The notes beneath the pieces were generated by a model, which worked only from the letters and a program-made list of their open reading frames with translations, was not told where the DNA came from and made no database searches. A stretch of DNA of 64,000 nt, from the NCBI RefSeq assembly GCF_018402285.1, contig NZ_JAGYJH010000003.1, forward strand, positions 1,240,001 to 1,304,000. Direction: 5' to 3'. The stretch is from Hyphomonas sp. Lineage in GTDB: Bacteria > Pseudomonadota > Alphaproteobacteria > Caulobacterales > Hyphomonadaceae. Both the position numbers and the translations under genes were made by a program. Of the stretch, positions 52,430-60,813 are shown piece after piece. Position 1 is the stretch's first letter; the number at the start of each line of letters is the position of its first letter.

Positions 52430-53377
52430 CTACCCAGCCAGATCCGAAGTTTCAGATGCACGCGCAAGACGCATCATCCCTCGGGAATAGATGGAGCGCG
52501 CCAGCCTGTTCGCACCGAGCGAGACGGCAATGGCACTCGGGAGCACAAAACGCCAATACTCCCGCACAGCTTCACTCGGATCAGCGCGCAAGCGCTGCGC
52601 TATCGCAGGGGCCTCGCGGTAATAGCGGTCAATGTCGGCCTTTCCTCCCGGCTGGCGGCTCAGCCATGCATCGCGAAACCGACGCAAGGTCCTAAGCTCC
52701 CAGCAATCATCTGTGAGGCCAATCACATCACATGCCGCTGTGGTGAGGAAACAGTCGCCCTCGATTGGCGTACAAAGCCCATCGTTGTAGGACTTTAAGA
52801 CCAGATTTCTTTGGCTATCCGCAAAAGTTGTTATAGCAGTATAAGCTGTAGAACCATCATATTCTATTTTTACGATTTTGTTCGGATCTTCTAATCTCAA
52901 GCTCAAATTTCTAAAGGGCAAAGCAAAAGTATTATATTCGAAAAAAGTATCTGCGTAAAATTTCACTTCCCAATGATAATCCAAATTACGCTCTATAGGT
53001 ACTAATTCTCCCGGTATCTCTTGATGATTGATTTCTAGTATAGCTCTGGTCTCGATAGAGGCCTTCAAATCTAACAAATAAGCCTCTCCTCCTACGAGAT
53101 CGCTGCGTCGTTCATCCATGTAAAAAACCAATCTTGGACCGTTTTCATGGGTCGTCACATCTGCGTTGGATGGCGTGCTGTTCGTCGGCAGCAGGATTAC
53201 TCGATGATAGTTTATGAGACCGAGTGATTCCTCAACAAGTTCAGTGATGGTCAACACGTTCTGCGAGAGCTGCCCTTGCTCTCGGCATATCGGCTTTTCT
53301 GGCTGGGCAAGGCCCGCAGATGGGATCAATCCAGCAACGGCAAGCAGCGCGGCAACACGTTTGGATAGTGCTCTCAT
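52430..53377 (-). CDS. exported protein with CFI-box C-terminal domain
   Basis: 315 aa. A signal peptide (ALLAVAGLIPSAGLA) is followed by an all-beta-looking domain of unknown function (about residues 30-210). The C-terminal part begins CFLTTAACDVIGLTDDCWEL and continues with TLRRFRDAWLSR and a tyrosine pair before a helix, as in proteins annotated with the CFI-box-CTERM domain. The domain's function is not known to me. GGAG lies 9 nt before ATG 53377. AT-rich codon use sets the gene apart from all its neighbours and suggests horizontal acquisition. Confidence 0.75.
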   Translation of the reverse strand: MRALSKRVAALLAVAGLIPSAGLAQPEKPICREQGQLSQNVLTITELVEESLGLINYHRVILLPTNSTPSNADVTTHENGPRLVFYMDERRSDLVGGEAYLLDLKASIETRAILEINHQEIPGELVPIERNLDYHWEVKFYADTFFEYNTFALPFRNLSLRLEDPNKIVKIEYDGSTAYTAITTFADSQRNLVLKSYNDGLCTPIEGDCFLTTAACDVIGLTDDCWELRTLRRFRDAWLSRQPGGKADIDRYYREAPAIAQRLRADPSEAVREYWRFVLPSAIAVSLGANRLARSIYSRGMMRLARASETSDLAG

Positions 53378-53547
53378 TCTGGATATCTCCGATATTTGAG
53401 GATCGACTGCGCCGCACTAAACACACGATTTACGACTCAGCTAGGCGTCTCGCAACACTCCAACCAGACGCAGTTATGCCGGTCGGCCTGGGGCGCGGAA
53501 AAAACACCTCCAGGTTCGATTGCCCGAACGGCCGCTTTGACGCCCGA

Positions 53548-53811
53548 TCAGCGCAGTTGGCTGTCCTTGCTGCCGCGCCGATTGATGGCGGAGAATCTCG
53601 GCTGCTTTTCGCGTACTGACTGACAGGCCACGCAGGTCCGCGCGCCGGCCAGCGCCTTACGGCGAGCCAGCGGGATCGTCTCGCCGCATTCCTCGCACTC
53701 TTCGAGCCCAATGCCCGATGGCATGCGTGCTCGCGCGGCCGCCAGCTCATCCCGGACGCTGTCCTCGATCTGATCCTGAACAGCGCCATCGCGCGCCCAT
53801 CCACTTGCCAT
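53548..53811 (-). CDS. DksA/TraR-family zinc-finger protein
   Basis: 87 aa. The C4 zinc finger is LEECEECGETIPLARRKAL with the second pair in RTCVACQSVREK, and the upstream part is a short helix (QIEDSVRDELAAARARM). The length matches the short TraR/YbiI group that lacks the full DksA coiled coil. Such proteins bind the RNA-polymerase secondary channel and can mimic ppGpp/DksA effects; TraR-like forms are common on plasmids and phages. Confidence 0.88.
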   Translation of the reverse strand: MASGWARDGAVQDQIEDSVRDELAAARARMPSGIGLEECEECGETIPLARRKALAGARTCVACQSVREKQPRFSAINRRGSKDSQLR

Positions 53812-53901
53812 GTTCCGTTTTCCTGTGCCGGTTTTGTTTTGGCGAAAGGGATATAGAAAAGCGGCGGCTCAGTTTCATGGGACAAAGGCACTGCGCCACG
53901 C

Positions 53902-53928
53902 CGGGAAGGAAGTCTGGCGGAGAGGGAG
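53902..53928 (+). repeat. imperfect direct repeat at the tRNA-Ser 3' end
   Basis: 27 bp overlapping the CCA end of tRNA-Ser, with 25 of 27 bases identical to 52187-52213. It is the tRNA-proximal copy of the putative attachment repeat. Confidence 0.65.
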
Positions 53929-54004
53929 GGATTCGAACCCTCGATACCCTTGCGAGTATATCGGTTTTCGAGACCGACGCGATCGACCACTCCGCCACCT
54001 CTCC
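53915..54004 (-). tRNA. tRNA-Ser(CGA)
   Basis: 90-nt class II tRNA on the minus strand. Acceptor GGAGAGG/CCTCTCC, discriminator G and encoded CCA; D arm GTGGCGGAGTGGTCGATCGC; the anticodon loop TCTCGAAAA gives CGA. The long variable arm (TATACTCGCAAGGGTATC) and the T arm GAGGGTTCGAATCCCTC are standard. Confidence 0.96.
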
Positions 54005-54214
54005 GCGCCGGGGTCTTTCAAAGGGGGGTGAACTATCGCGGCCCGGGCAAAAGCGCAAGCGCCGGATTGGGGAATTCGCCCGCCCCGTCGGAGGATTTTG
54101 CAGCAGCCCCCAGAGCGTCGAGCCCTCCCAAATACTTTAGATAAAGCGGGCCTGCGGGATGGATCAGTGAAATTTGAGCGATTGGTTAAGGCTGACCTTA
54201 GCCGAGACTGAGGC

Positions 54215-55477
54215 ATGAGGCAGGATGGACAACCAGGATTGCTTGCCCGGCTCATGAGCGCTGAATTCTTCATCATGTTGCTGAACCCCGGCATCGGGGC
54301 GCTGCTGTCGGCAGCCTTTCTTCTTTTGTGGCTGAGCCAGCGCGGCAAGACCTACATTCTCTATGCCAGCATCGGCTATGGCTTGAACGCGCTGGCCTTT
54401 TTCATTCAGGATGTCGTGTTCCAGTATTTCGCCGCGCCCCTGCCGGGCAGCGCCGAGCGGATCTTCACCAACCTGATCTTCCTGCTCTCCGGCTGGCTGC
54501 TCTCGGCGGCGGTGCTTGGCCGGTACGGGCTGAAGCCGTCCTACCGCTTCCTGGCGGCGGTCACGGTGGCGGGTGTGGGCGGGGTGAGCTGGTATCTTCT
54601 GGCCGATCCGAGCGTCATGGGGCGCGTCCTGGCGATGAACACGGCGCTCGGGGCGATCACGCTGATGATCGTGCTGAAGCTGCGCCCGGTGCGCAGGCGC
54701 CATCTGATCGACCGGCTCCTGTTCGGCATGGCGGTCATCTCGGCGGCCAACTATATTGTCCGCCCGGCCACGATCCTTGCCACTCAGGGAAGCTTTGGCC
54801 CGGCCGCAGAATTTCAGCACTCGCTCTACTGGACGACAGTGCAGTTCACCCAGCCGCTGATCTCCATTGGTCTGGCGCTCAACCTGATGGTTGCTATCGC
54901 CATCGACCTGATCGAGGAGCTGCGCCGCGAAGCGCGTACCGACAAGCTGTCGGGCCTGCTCAATCGCGGCGGATTTGAAGCTGCGGCCAATGCAACGCTC
55001 GGCCGCAAGGGTGTGGACGCAAATCTCCCTGTCTGCCTGATCATCGCCGATCTCGACCATTTCAAGCAAATCAACGACACGTTCGGCCATTCTGTGGGCG
55101 ACGCTGTGATCGGCCTGTTCGGGCGGCACATCGCCGCCATGGCGAGTGAGGACATGGTGGCCGGGCGCATCGGCGGGGAAGAGTTCGCCGTGCTTCTGCC
55201 GGGGCACGAAGTCCAGGCCGCCCGCCTGTTTGCCGAGTCCCTGCGGGCCTGCCCTTGGGACTACTGGTCGGGCATGCTTCCCGACGCACTTTCTCCCGGT
55301 GTCAGCATCGGCGTTTCAGCCGCCCTGCCCGGCGCCAGTCTGCACGACCTTATGAACATGGCTGACGAAGCGCTCTATGACGCCAAGAATGACGGCCGCA
55401 ACCAGGTGTGCCTGTATGGCAGCAAATCGGCAGCCGCCCCGACCGCGACGCTGCACCTGATCAAGGTTCCGCGCTGA
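54215..55477 (+). CDS. membrane-bound diguanylate cyclase (GGDEF)
   Basis: 420 aa. Six or seven transmembrane helices in residues about 10-240 form a membrane sensor (LLNPGIGALLSAAFLLLWL at the first helix). The GGDEF domain has DKLSGLLNRGGF, ADLDHFKQINDTFGHSVGD, the active GRIGGEEFAVLLPG and the terminal ADEALYDAKNDGRNQV. The product would be cyclic di-GMP. The inhibitory RxxD site is not present at the usual spacing. It is followed by a strong bidirectional hairpin. Confidence 0.93.
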   Translation: MRQDGQPGLLARLMSAEFFIMLLNPGIGALLSAAFLLLWLSQRGKTYILYASIGYGLNALAFFIQDVVFQYFAAPLPGSAERIFTNLIFLLSGWLLSAAVLGRYGLKPSYRFLAAVTVAGVGGVSWYLLADPSVMGRVLAMNTALGAITLMIVLKLRPVRRRHLIDRLLFGMAVISAANYIVRPATILATQGSFGPAAEFQHSLYWTTVQFTQPLISIGLALNLMVAIAIDLIEELRREARTDKLSGLLNRGGFEAAANATLGRKGVDANLPVCLIIADLDHFKQINDTFGHSVGDAVIGLFGRHIAAMASEDMVAGRIGGEEFAVLLPGHEVQAARLFAESLRACPWDYWSGMLPDALSPGVSIGVSAALPGASLHDLMNMADEALYDAKNDGRNQVCLYGSKSAAAPTATLHLIKVPR

Positions 55478-55482
55478 GGGGA

Positions 55483-55510
55483 AATCCTCCTCCGGTTACG
55501 GAGGAGGATT
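55483..55510. terminator. bidirectional hairpin between diguanylate cyclase and acyl-CoA ligase
   Basis: AATCCTCCTCCG and CGGAGGAGGATT form a 12-bp perfect stem with a GTTA tetraloop, starting 5 bp after the cyclase stop. It likely terminates both convergent genes, although T tracts are short. Confidence 0.7.
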
Positions 55511-55532
55511 GCAGGCGCGCTATGGAGCCGCT

Positions 55533-57230
55533 TCAGGCGTTTTGTGCCAGCGGGGCAAGGCGGTCGCGCAGGTCGCGCTTCAGGAATTTTCCGCTGGCAT
55601 TGCGAGGCAGGGGTTCGTCCAGGAACCAGATGTAGCGGGGCACCTTGTGCTTGGCCATGATGGTGGCGCAATGGGCGCGCAGGTCTTCCGCGCTGAGCGC
55701 TTCGCCAGGCTTCACCAGGACGGCCACGCCGACTTCCTCGCCGAGGCGCTCGTCCGGCACGCCGAACACACAGCATTCGGCGACGGCATTGTTGCGGTAG
55801 ATCGCCGATTCCACTTCGGCGCAGTAGACGTTCTCGCCGCCGCGCAGGACCATGTCCTTCTTGCGGTCGACAATGAAGATGAAGCCGTCCTGGTCGATGC
55901 GCGCGATGTCGCCGGTGTGCAGCCAGCCATCGGTGATCGAGGCGGCGGTTGCGTCGGGCCGGTTGATATAGCCCTTGATAACGGGGGAGCCTTTGACCCA
56001 GAGCTCGCCGACCTGGCCGGGGGGCACGGTGTTGCCGTCGTCGTCCACGCATTTGGCCTCAAAGCTCGGCATGGCAGGGCCGGCGCTGTCGGGCTTGTCG
56101 ACGAAGAAATCTCCGGACACGGAGGTGATGATTCCGCACGTCTCGGTCATGCCATAGCCAGTTGAGGGGCGCGCGGTGGAGACCTGTTTCTCGATCTTGA
56201 GCACGAGGTCTGGCGGCACCTGCGCCCCGCCGCCAGCCAGCGCCAGAAGGCTGGAGGTGTCGGTCTTCTCAAAATCGGGATGATTGATCAGCTCACGGGC
56301 CATCACGGGCACGCCGCTCATGCTGGTGACGCGCTCCTTCTCGATGATACGCAGTGCTTCGCCTGCTTCCCAGCGAAACATCAGCACCATCTTGCCGCCT
56401 GCCGCCGTGGTGGCATAGGCGCCGCAGTTGTTGGCGGTGACGTGGAAGAGGGGCGTGGTGATGAGCGTGACCGGGATGGGCGGCTCGGCCGGCGGGGCAA
56501 CGCCCGTCGCACGCTCGACGGCGAGGGCCGAGGAGGCCCCGGCAAACAGCATGTTGAAGAGGTTGGCAACACAGCCCCGATGGGTCAGCTGCGCGCCCTT
56601 GGGAAAGCCGGTGGTGCCGGAGGTGTAGAAGATGCAGGCGTCAGAATCAGGGTCGACGGTGACGTCCGGCATAGCGCCGCCATGGGCCGCGACGGTGGAC
56701 CAGTCGACCATGCCAGCGGGCATATCCGGGATACGCACGCCGACGAGTTGCATGCCCGCGGCCATTTCCGGGCGTTCCTGAACGCGGGCGAGGCGCTCGC
56801 CGTCCAGGAAGAGGACTTTCGGGGCGGAGTCAGAGAGGCCATAGGCCATCTCCTCGGCGGTCCACCAGGCGTTCATGCCGACCACCGTGATGCCGACAGA
56901 CAGGCAGGCCCAGTAGATAAGCATCCATTCGGGGAAGTTGCGCATGGCAATGGCCACCCGGTCGCCCGGCTTGACGCCCTGGGCGAGCAGCCAGTTGGCG
57001 GTGGAATTCACGATTTCATGGGCCTGGCCATAGCTGAGGCGCTCGTCATTGTAGACGAGGTAGGGTCGCTCGGCGAATTGCAGGGTCGACTGCCAGACTT
57101 CGCGCACGGTGGGCGGGGCGTTCTTGAAGATGCGCAGGCGGTTTCCCAGCACGTCCGCCTCGACAATCTCGAAGGCGCCGCCCGGTCCGGTCAGCTCATT
57201 ACGTGCCTTCAGCAGCTCGGCATAGTGCAT
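55533..57230 (-). CDS. acyl-CoA synthetase (AMP-forming)
   Basis: 565 aa from ATG 57230 (GGGGAG upstream). The track's 976-aa ORF wrongly continues antisense through the crotonase gene. Motifs are CIFYTSGTTGFPKGAQLTHRG, GYGMTETCGI, GWLHTGDIARIDQDGFIFIV, RGGENVYCAEVE and the catalytic lysine in NASGKFLKRDLR. Domain layout suits medium-chain or branched/aromatic acid ligases. It is divergent from the crotonase gene and likely provides CoA esters to the dehydrogenase cluster. Confidence 0.93.
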   Translation of the reverse strand: MHYAELLKARNELTGPGGAFEIVEADVLGNRLRIFKNAPPTVREVWQSTLQFAERPYLVYNDERLSYGQAHEIVNSTANWLLAQGVKPGDRVAIAMRNFPEWMLIYWACLSVGITVVGMNAWWTAEEMAYGLSDSAPKVLFLDGERLARVQERPEMAAGMQLVGVRIPDMPAGMVDWSTVAAHGGAMPDVTVDPDSDACIFYTSGTTGFPKGAQLTHRGCVANLFNMLFAGASSALAVERATGVAPPAEPPIPVTLITTPLFHVTANNCGAYATTAAGGKMVLMFRWEAGEALRIIEKERVTSMSGVPVMARELINHPDFEKTDTSSLLALAGGGAQVPPDLVLKIEKQVSTARPSTGYGMTETCGIITSVSGDFFVDKPDSAGPAMPSFEAKCVDDDGNTVPPGQVGELWVKGSPVIKGYINRPDATAASITDGWLHTGDIARIDQDGFIFIVDRKKDMVLRGGENVYCAEVESAIYRNNAVAECCVFGVPDERLGEEVGVAVLVKPGEALSAEDLRAHCATIMAKHKVPRYIWFLDEPLPRNASGKFLKRDLRDRLAPLAQNA

Positions 57231-57422
57231 GGTTTCTCCCCAATCTTCTGTTTGATGATTTTGAGCGATCATACACACTCCGAAAACCGAAGGAACATTG
57301 ACGCGACGGGAGGATATGAGCCTGGCGGGCTTACCCGGCGTTCGGGCTGGACGGGGATGCGCGGCGGGGCTTGGATCAGGGCTGACACAAGCCAAGGCCG
57401 GGCACAGCGGGAGGAAACACAT

Positions 57423-58229
57423 ATGGCAACGGATTATCAGGCGCTGCTCCTGGAGCAGGCGGGCGGCGTGCTGCGCATCACCATGAACCGGCCTGAGGCG
57501 CTCAATGCGCTCAACACCCAGATGGTGCGCGAGCTGCGGGAGGTGTTCCAGGCTCTGTATTATGACCGGTCGGTCCGGGTGGTGATGCTGGAAGGAGCGG
57601 GCCGTGCCTTCTGCGCGGGGCTTGATCTTAAGGAGTCCGCCGGGCGCCAGGAGGGCGGCAAGCGCCGAACGCCCGAGCAGGGACTGGATGGCCAGCGCTC
57701 GATTGCGGAAATCTATGTGGCCATGCGGCGCTGCCCGCAGCCCATCATTTCCATCGTGCAGGGCTCGGCGGCGGGCGGGGGCTTTGCGCTGGCGCTGGCG
57801 TCCGACATCCGGATACTGAGCGAGGACGCGCGGATGAACGCCGCCTTTATCCGCATCGGCCTGTCGGCCTGTGATATGGGTGTATCGTATTTCCTGCCGC
57901 GCATGATCGGCATGTCGCTGGCGAGCGAGTACATGCTGACCGGGCGGTTCATCACCGCAGAGCGCGCCATGCAGATCGGCCTGGCCAACCGGGTCGTGCC
58001 GCATACGGAGCTGCACAAGGAGGCTGATGCCTTTGCCGAAGACATGCTGCACGCCACGCCGCTGGGTCTGCGCCTGACCAAGGACGGGCTCAACCAGGCG
58101 ATTGATGCCGGCGGGCTGGAAGCGGCCATGGCGATCGAGGATCGCAACCAGATACTCACCTCGACAGACCCCAACTTTGCCGAGGGGATTGCTGCCTTCT
58201 TCGAGAAGCGAAAGCCCAATTATTCGTAA
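57423..58229 (+). CDS. enoyl-CoA hydratase/isomerase family protein (crotonase fold)
   Basis: 268 aa. The crotonase blocks are TMNRPEALNALNTQMVREL, GRAFCAGLDLKES (oxyanion), IVQGSAAGGGFALALASDI (oxyanion and glycine-rich) and GLSACDMGVSYFLPRMIG. The two glutamates of classical hydratases (GGGCE and the PE residue) are replaced here by Ala and Arg by my alignment, while an Asp in ACDMG is near the dienoyl-isomerase position. The precise reaction is therefore uncertain. First gene of the plus-strand acyl-CoA cluster. Confidence 0.85.
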   Translation: MATDYQALLLEQAGGVLRITMNRPEALNALNTQMVRELREVFQALYYDRSVRVVMLEGAGRAFCAGLDLKESAGRQEGGKRRTPEQGLDGQRSIAEIYVAMRRCPQPIISIVQGSAAGGGFALALASDIRILSEDARMNAAFIRIGLSACDMGVSYFLPRMIGMSLASEYMLTGRFITAERAMQIGLANRVVPHTELHKEADAFAEDMLHATPLGLRLTKDGLNQAIDAGGLEAAMAIEDRNQILTSTDPNFAEGIAAFFEKRKPNYS

Positions 58230-58368
58230 GGCGCCTGTCTCTGCGGTACCTGTCTCTGCGGCATGGCTTGACCTGCCGCAGGGGCGCTCTGAAAGTCGCG
58301 ACATAAAGACAATAGAGAGTGGGGCGTGGGCCGGCAGGGCGCGCGCCTGTTTGAAACTGGAGGCCTTC

Positions 58369-59493
58369 GTGAACCTGGATTTCTCGGACGAGCAGAAACA
58401 ATTGCGCGAGCAGGTGCGCCGGTTTCTGAGTGAAAACTGCACATCGGAAACGGTCCGCGCCATTCTGGAAGGCCCGGAAAGCTATGACAAGAAGCTCTAT
58501 CAGGGCCTTGCCGAACTCGGCGTGCTCGGCGCGGCGATCCCGGAAGAATATGGCGGGGTTGGCCTGACGCATCTGGAACTTTGCGTGGTGGCGGAGGAAC
58601 TTGGCCGCGTTCTGGCCCCGGTGCCTTTGTCCTCATCGATTTATCTCACGGCTGAATTCCTGATGCTGGCGGGCTCGGAAAGGCAGAAGGAAACCTGGCT
58701 GCCGAAACTCGCCGCCGGGGAAGCCATCGGCGCGTTTGCCTTTGCCGAAGGGCAGGGGCGGATGGCACCCGCCAAGATCAAGGCGGCGGTTTCAGGCGGC
58801 AAGCTCACTGGCACGAAGTTGCCTGTGGCTGACGGCGATGTGGCTGATGTTCTGGTCGTGGCGGCAACCAACGAGAAGGGGCAGGTCTCGCTCTATCTCG
58901 TGGAAGCTGGCGCCAAGGGCGTTTCGCGCGCGGCGCTGGAGTCGATTGATCCCTCCCGCAGCCAGGCGCGCGTCACCTTTGACGGCGCCCCGGCAGAGCT
59001 ACTGGGTACGGACGGCGATGGCTGGCACATTGCCACGCAGGTTCTGGATCGCGCAGCCGTGCTGATGGCGTTCGAGCAGGTTGGCGGGGCGGACCGATCG
59101 CTCGAGATTGCCCGGGATTATGCCCTCGAGCGCATGGCGTTCGGGCGGCCCATCGGGTCGTTCCAGGCGATCAAGCATATGCTGGCAGACATGTATGTCT
59201 CCGCCACGCTTGCCCGGTCCAACTGCTATTACGGCGCCTGGGCGCTGAACTCTGGCGCGGCGGAGTTTCCGGTCGCGGCGGCCACGGCCCGCGTCTCGGC
59301 GACCACCGCCTTCCAGCACTGTGCCAGGAACAACATTCAGGTGCATGGCGGCATGGGTTTCACCTGGGCGTTTGACTGCCATCTTTACTATCGCCGCTCC
59401 AATGCGCTGGCCGTTGCCCTGGGCTCGCTGTCGAGCTGGGAGAGTCAGCTGATCGAGCGCATGAGCGCAGGCAATGCCGAGCAGGCTGCGTAA
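58369..59493 (+). CDS. acyl-CoA dehydrogenase, small-subunit type
   Basis: 374 aa from GTG 58369 with GGAGG six bases upstream; the track's 58102 start lies inside the crotonase gene. Blocks are LDFSDEQKQLREQVRRFLSE, LGAAIPEEYGGVGLTHLEL, AFGRPIGSFQAIKHMLADM and QVHGGMGFTWAFDCHLYYRR. The pattern resembles the smaller subunit of heterotetrameric acyl-CoA dehydrogenases (PimD-like). The next gene encodes a second, larger dehydrogenase, 15 bp away. Confidence 0.9.
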   Translation: MNLDFSDEQKQLREQVRRFLSENCTSETVRAILEGPESYDKKLYQGLAELGVLGAAIPEEYGGVGLTHLELCVVAEELGRVLAPVPLSSSIYLTAEFLMLAGSERQKETWLPKLAAGEAIGAFAFAEGQGRMAPAKIKAAVSGGKLTGTKLPVADGDVADVLVVAATNEKGQVSLYLVEAGAKGVSRAALESIDPSRSQARVTFDGAPAELLGTDGDGWHIATQVLDRAAVLMAFEQVGGADRSLEIARDYALERMAFGRPIGSFQAIKHMLADMYVSATLARSNCYYGAWALNSGAAEFPVAAATARVSATTAFQHCARNNIQVHGGMGFTWAFDCHLYYRRSNALAVALGSLSSWESQLIERMSAGNAEQAA

Positions 59494-59508
59494 CGGGAGG
59501 AATGAAAC

Positions 59509-60768
59509 ATGGATTTCAAAGACACACCTGAAGAAGCCGCCTTCCGCGCCGAAGTCCGCGCCTGGATCGACGCCAACGCGCCGAGGCATCTGGAAGACGA
59601 ACTGAAACGCGCAAGCTTCGGCTCGAACGGGATCGTCAGTGAAGATCCCATTGCGGCCGGAAAAGCCTGGCAGAAGAAAAAGGCCGAAGCCGGCTGGGCC
59701 TGCCTTCACTGGCCCAGGGAATACGGCGGCGGCGCCCGCACGCCGATCGAGCGCGTGATCTGGGGCCAGGAAGAAGGTCCGTATGGGGCCCTTACCGGCG
59801 TATTCACCATCGGCCATGGCATGTGCGGCCCGACCGTGATGTCTTGGGCCAGCGAAGAACACAAGCGCGCGCTGCTACCCCCGCTGGCCAGCGGCGAAAC
59901 AGTCTGGTGCCAGCTCTTTTCAGAGCCCGCCAGCGGCTCTGACCTTGCCGGTCTGCGCACGCGCGCGGTGAAGGCAGATGACGGCTCGGGCGACTGGATC
60001 ATCAACGGCCAGAAAATCTGGACCAGCGGCGCGCAGTATTCTGACTGGGGCCTCCTGATCACGCGCACCAACCCGGATGTACCCAAGCACAAGGGCCTCA
60101 CCATGTTCTTCCTGGACATGAAGAGCCCCGGCGTTGAAGTGCGCCCGATCAAGCAGGCCAATGGCCAGTCGAGCTTCAACGAAGTCTATTTCACCGATGT
60201 CCGCATCCCGGATTCCCAGCGCCTCGGCGAGGTAGGGCAGGGCTGGGAAGTTTCGCTCACCACACTGATGAACGAGCGCCTCTCCATCGGGTCTGGCATG
60301 TCGACCGGCTTCCCCGAGCTTTTCCGCTTCTGCATGGAAGCGGAGATCGACGGCGAGCCTGCGGTTGCCGACTCTGGCGTGCGCTCCAAGCTTGCCCAGT
60401 TCGCGGTCAAGCAGAGCGGCCTGAAATACACCGGCATGCGCGCCATTTCAGCCCTCTCGAAGGGCGAAACGCCGGGACCTGAAAACTCCATCGGCAAGCT
60501 GGTAGCCGGCGCTGCAATGCAGGAACTTTCGATGTTTGCGCTCGACCTTCAGGGGGAGTCCGGGGTGCTTTGGAATGAGGAAAGCCCCCAGCAGGGCCGT
60601 TTCCAGGCCATGCTGATGCGCTCACCTGCCACCCGTATCGAGGGCGGCTCTGACGAGATCCTGCGCAACATCATCGGCGAGCGGGTGCTCGGCCTGCCGG
60701 GTGATATCCGCGTCGACAAGGATGTGGCGTTCAAGGACATCCCGACGAGCGGACGCAAGAAACACTGA
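59509..60768 (+). CDS. acyl-CoA dehydrogenase, large-subunit type
   Basis: 419 aa. Blocks are WACLHWPREYGGGARTPIE, CQLFSEPASGSDLAGL, INGQKIWTSGAQYSDWGL, EVGQGWEVSLTTLMNER and ATRIEGGSDEILRNIIGERV. Together with the preceding gene it probably forms an alpha2beta2 dehydrogenase like PimCD or mycobacterial FadE pairs. GGGAGGA lies just before the ATG. A hairpin terminator follows. Confidence 0.92.
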   Translation: MDFKDTPEEAAFRAEVRAWIDANAPRHLEDELKRASFGSNGIVSEDPIAAGKAWQKKKAEAGWACLHWPREYGGGARTPIERVIWGQEEGPYGALTGVFTIGHGMCGPTVMSWASEEHKRALLPPLASGETVWCQLFSEPASGSDLAGLRTRAVKADDGSGDWIINGQKIWTSGAQYSDWGLLITRTNPDVPKHKGLTMFFLDMKSPGVEVRPIKQANGQSSFNEVYFTDVRIPDSQRLGEVGQGWEVSLTTLMNERLSIGSGMSTGFPELFRFCMEAEIDGEPAVADSGVRSKLAQFAVKQSGLKYTGMRAISALSKGETPGPENSIGKLVAGAAMQELSMFALDLQGESGVLWNEESPQQGRFQAMLMRSPATRIEGGSDEILRNIIGERVLGLPGDIRVDKDVAFKDIPTSGRKKH

Positions 60769-60784
60769 TGCGTAGATATGCTAT

Positions 60785-60811
60785 GCCCGGCTGCCCCAAA
60801 GGTGGCCGGGC
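60785..60811. terminator. hairpin between acyl-CoA dehydrogenase and TetR gene
   Basis: GCCCGGC and GCCGGGC pair, and the stem extends through G-U and CC/GG pairs to 11 bp with a CCAAA loop. It sits between the convergent genes. No T tract is present. Confidence 0.55.
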
Positions 60812-60813
60812 CC

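Larger units (their letters stand above)
52187..53914. mobile_element. tRNA-Ser micro-island (about 1.7 kb)
   Basis: The DNA between the two 27-bp repeats. Its left two thirds (about 52220-53250) are markedly AT-rich compared with the surroundings and hold the CFI-box gene; the right part holds a DksA-like gene of normal composition. No integrase is seen. Acquisition at tRNA-Ser followed by loss of mobility genes is an inference. Confidence 0.55.

Noticed and set aside
55533-58463. 976-aa minus-strand ORF
   Set aside because: Only its last 565 codons (from ATG 57230) encode the acyl-CoA ligase. The upstream part is antisense to the crotonase and acyl-CoA dehydrogenase genes and has no motif.
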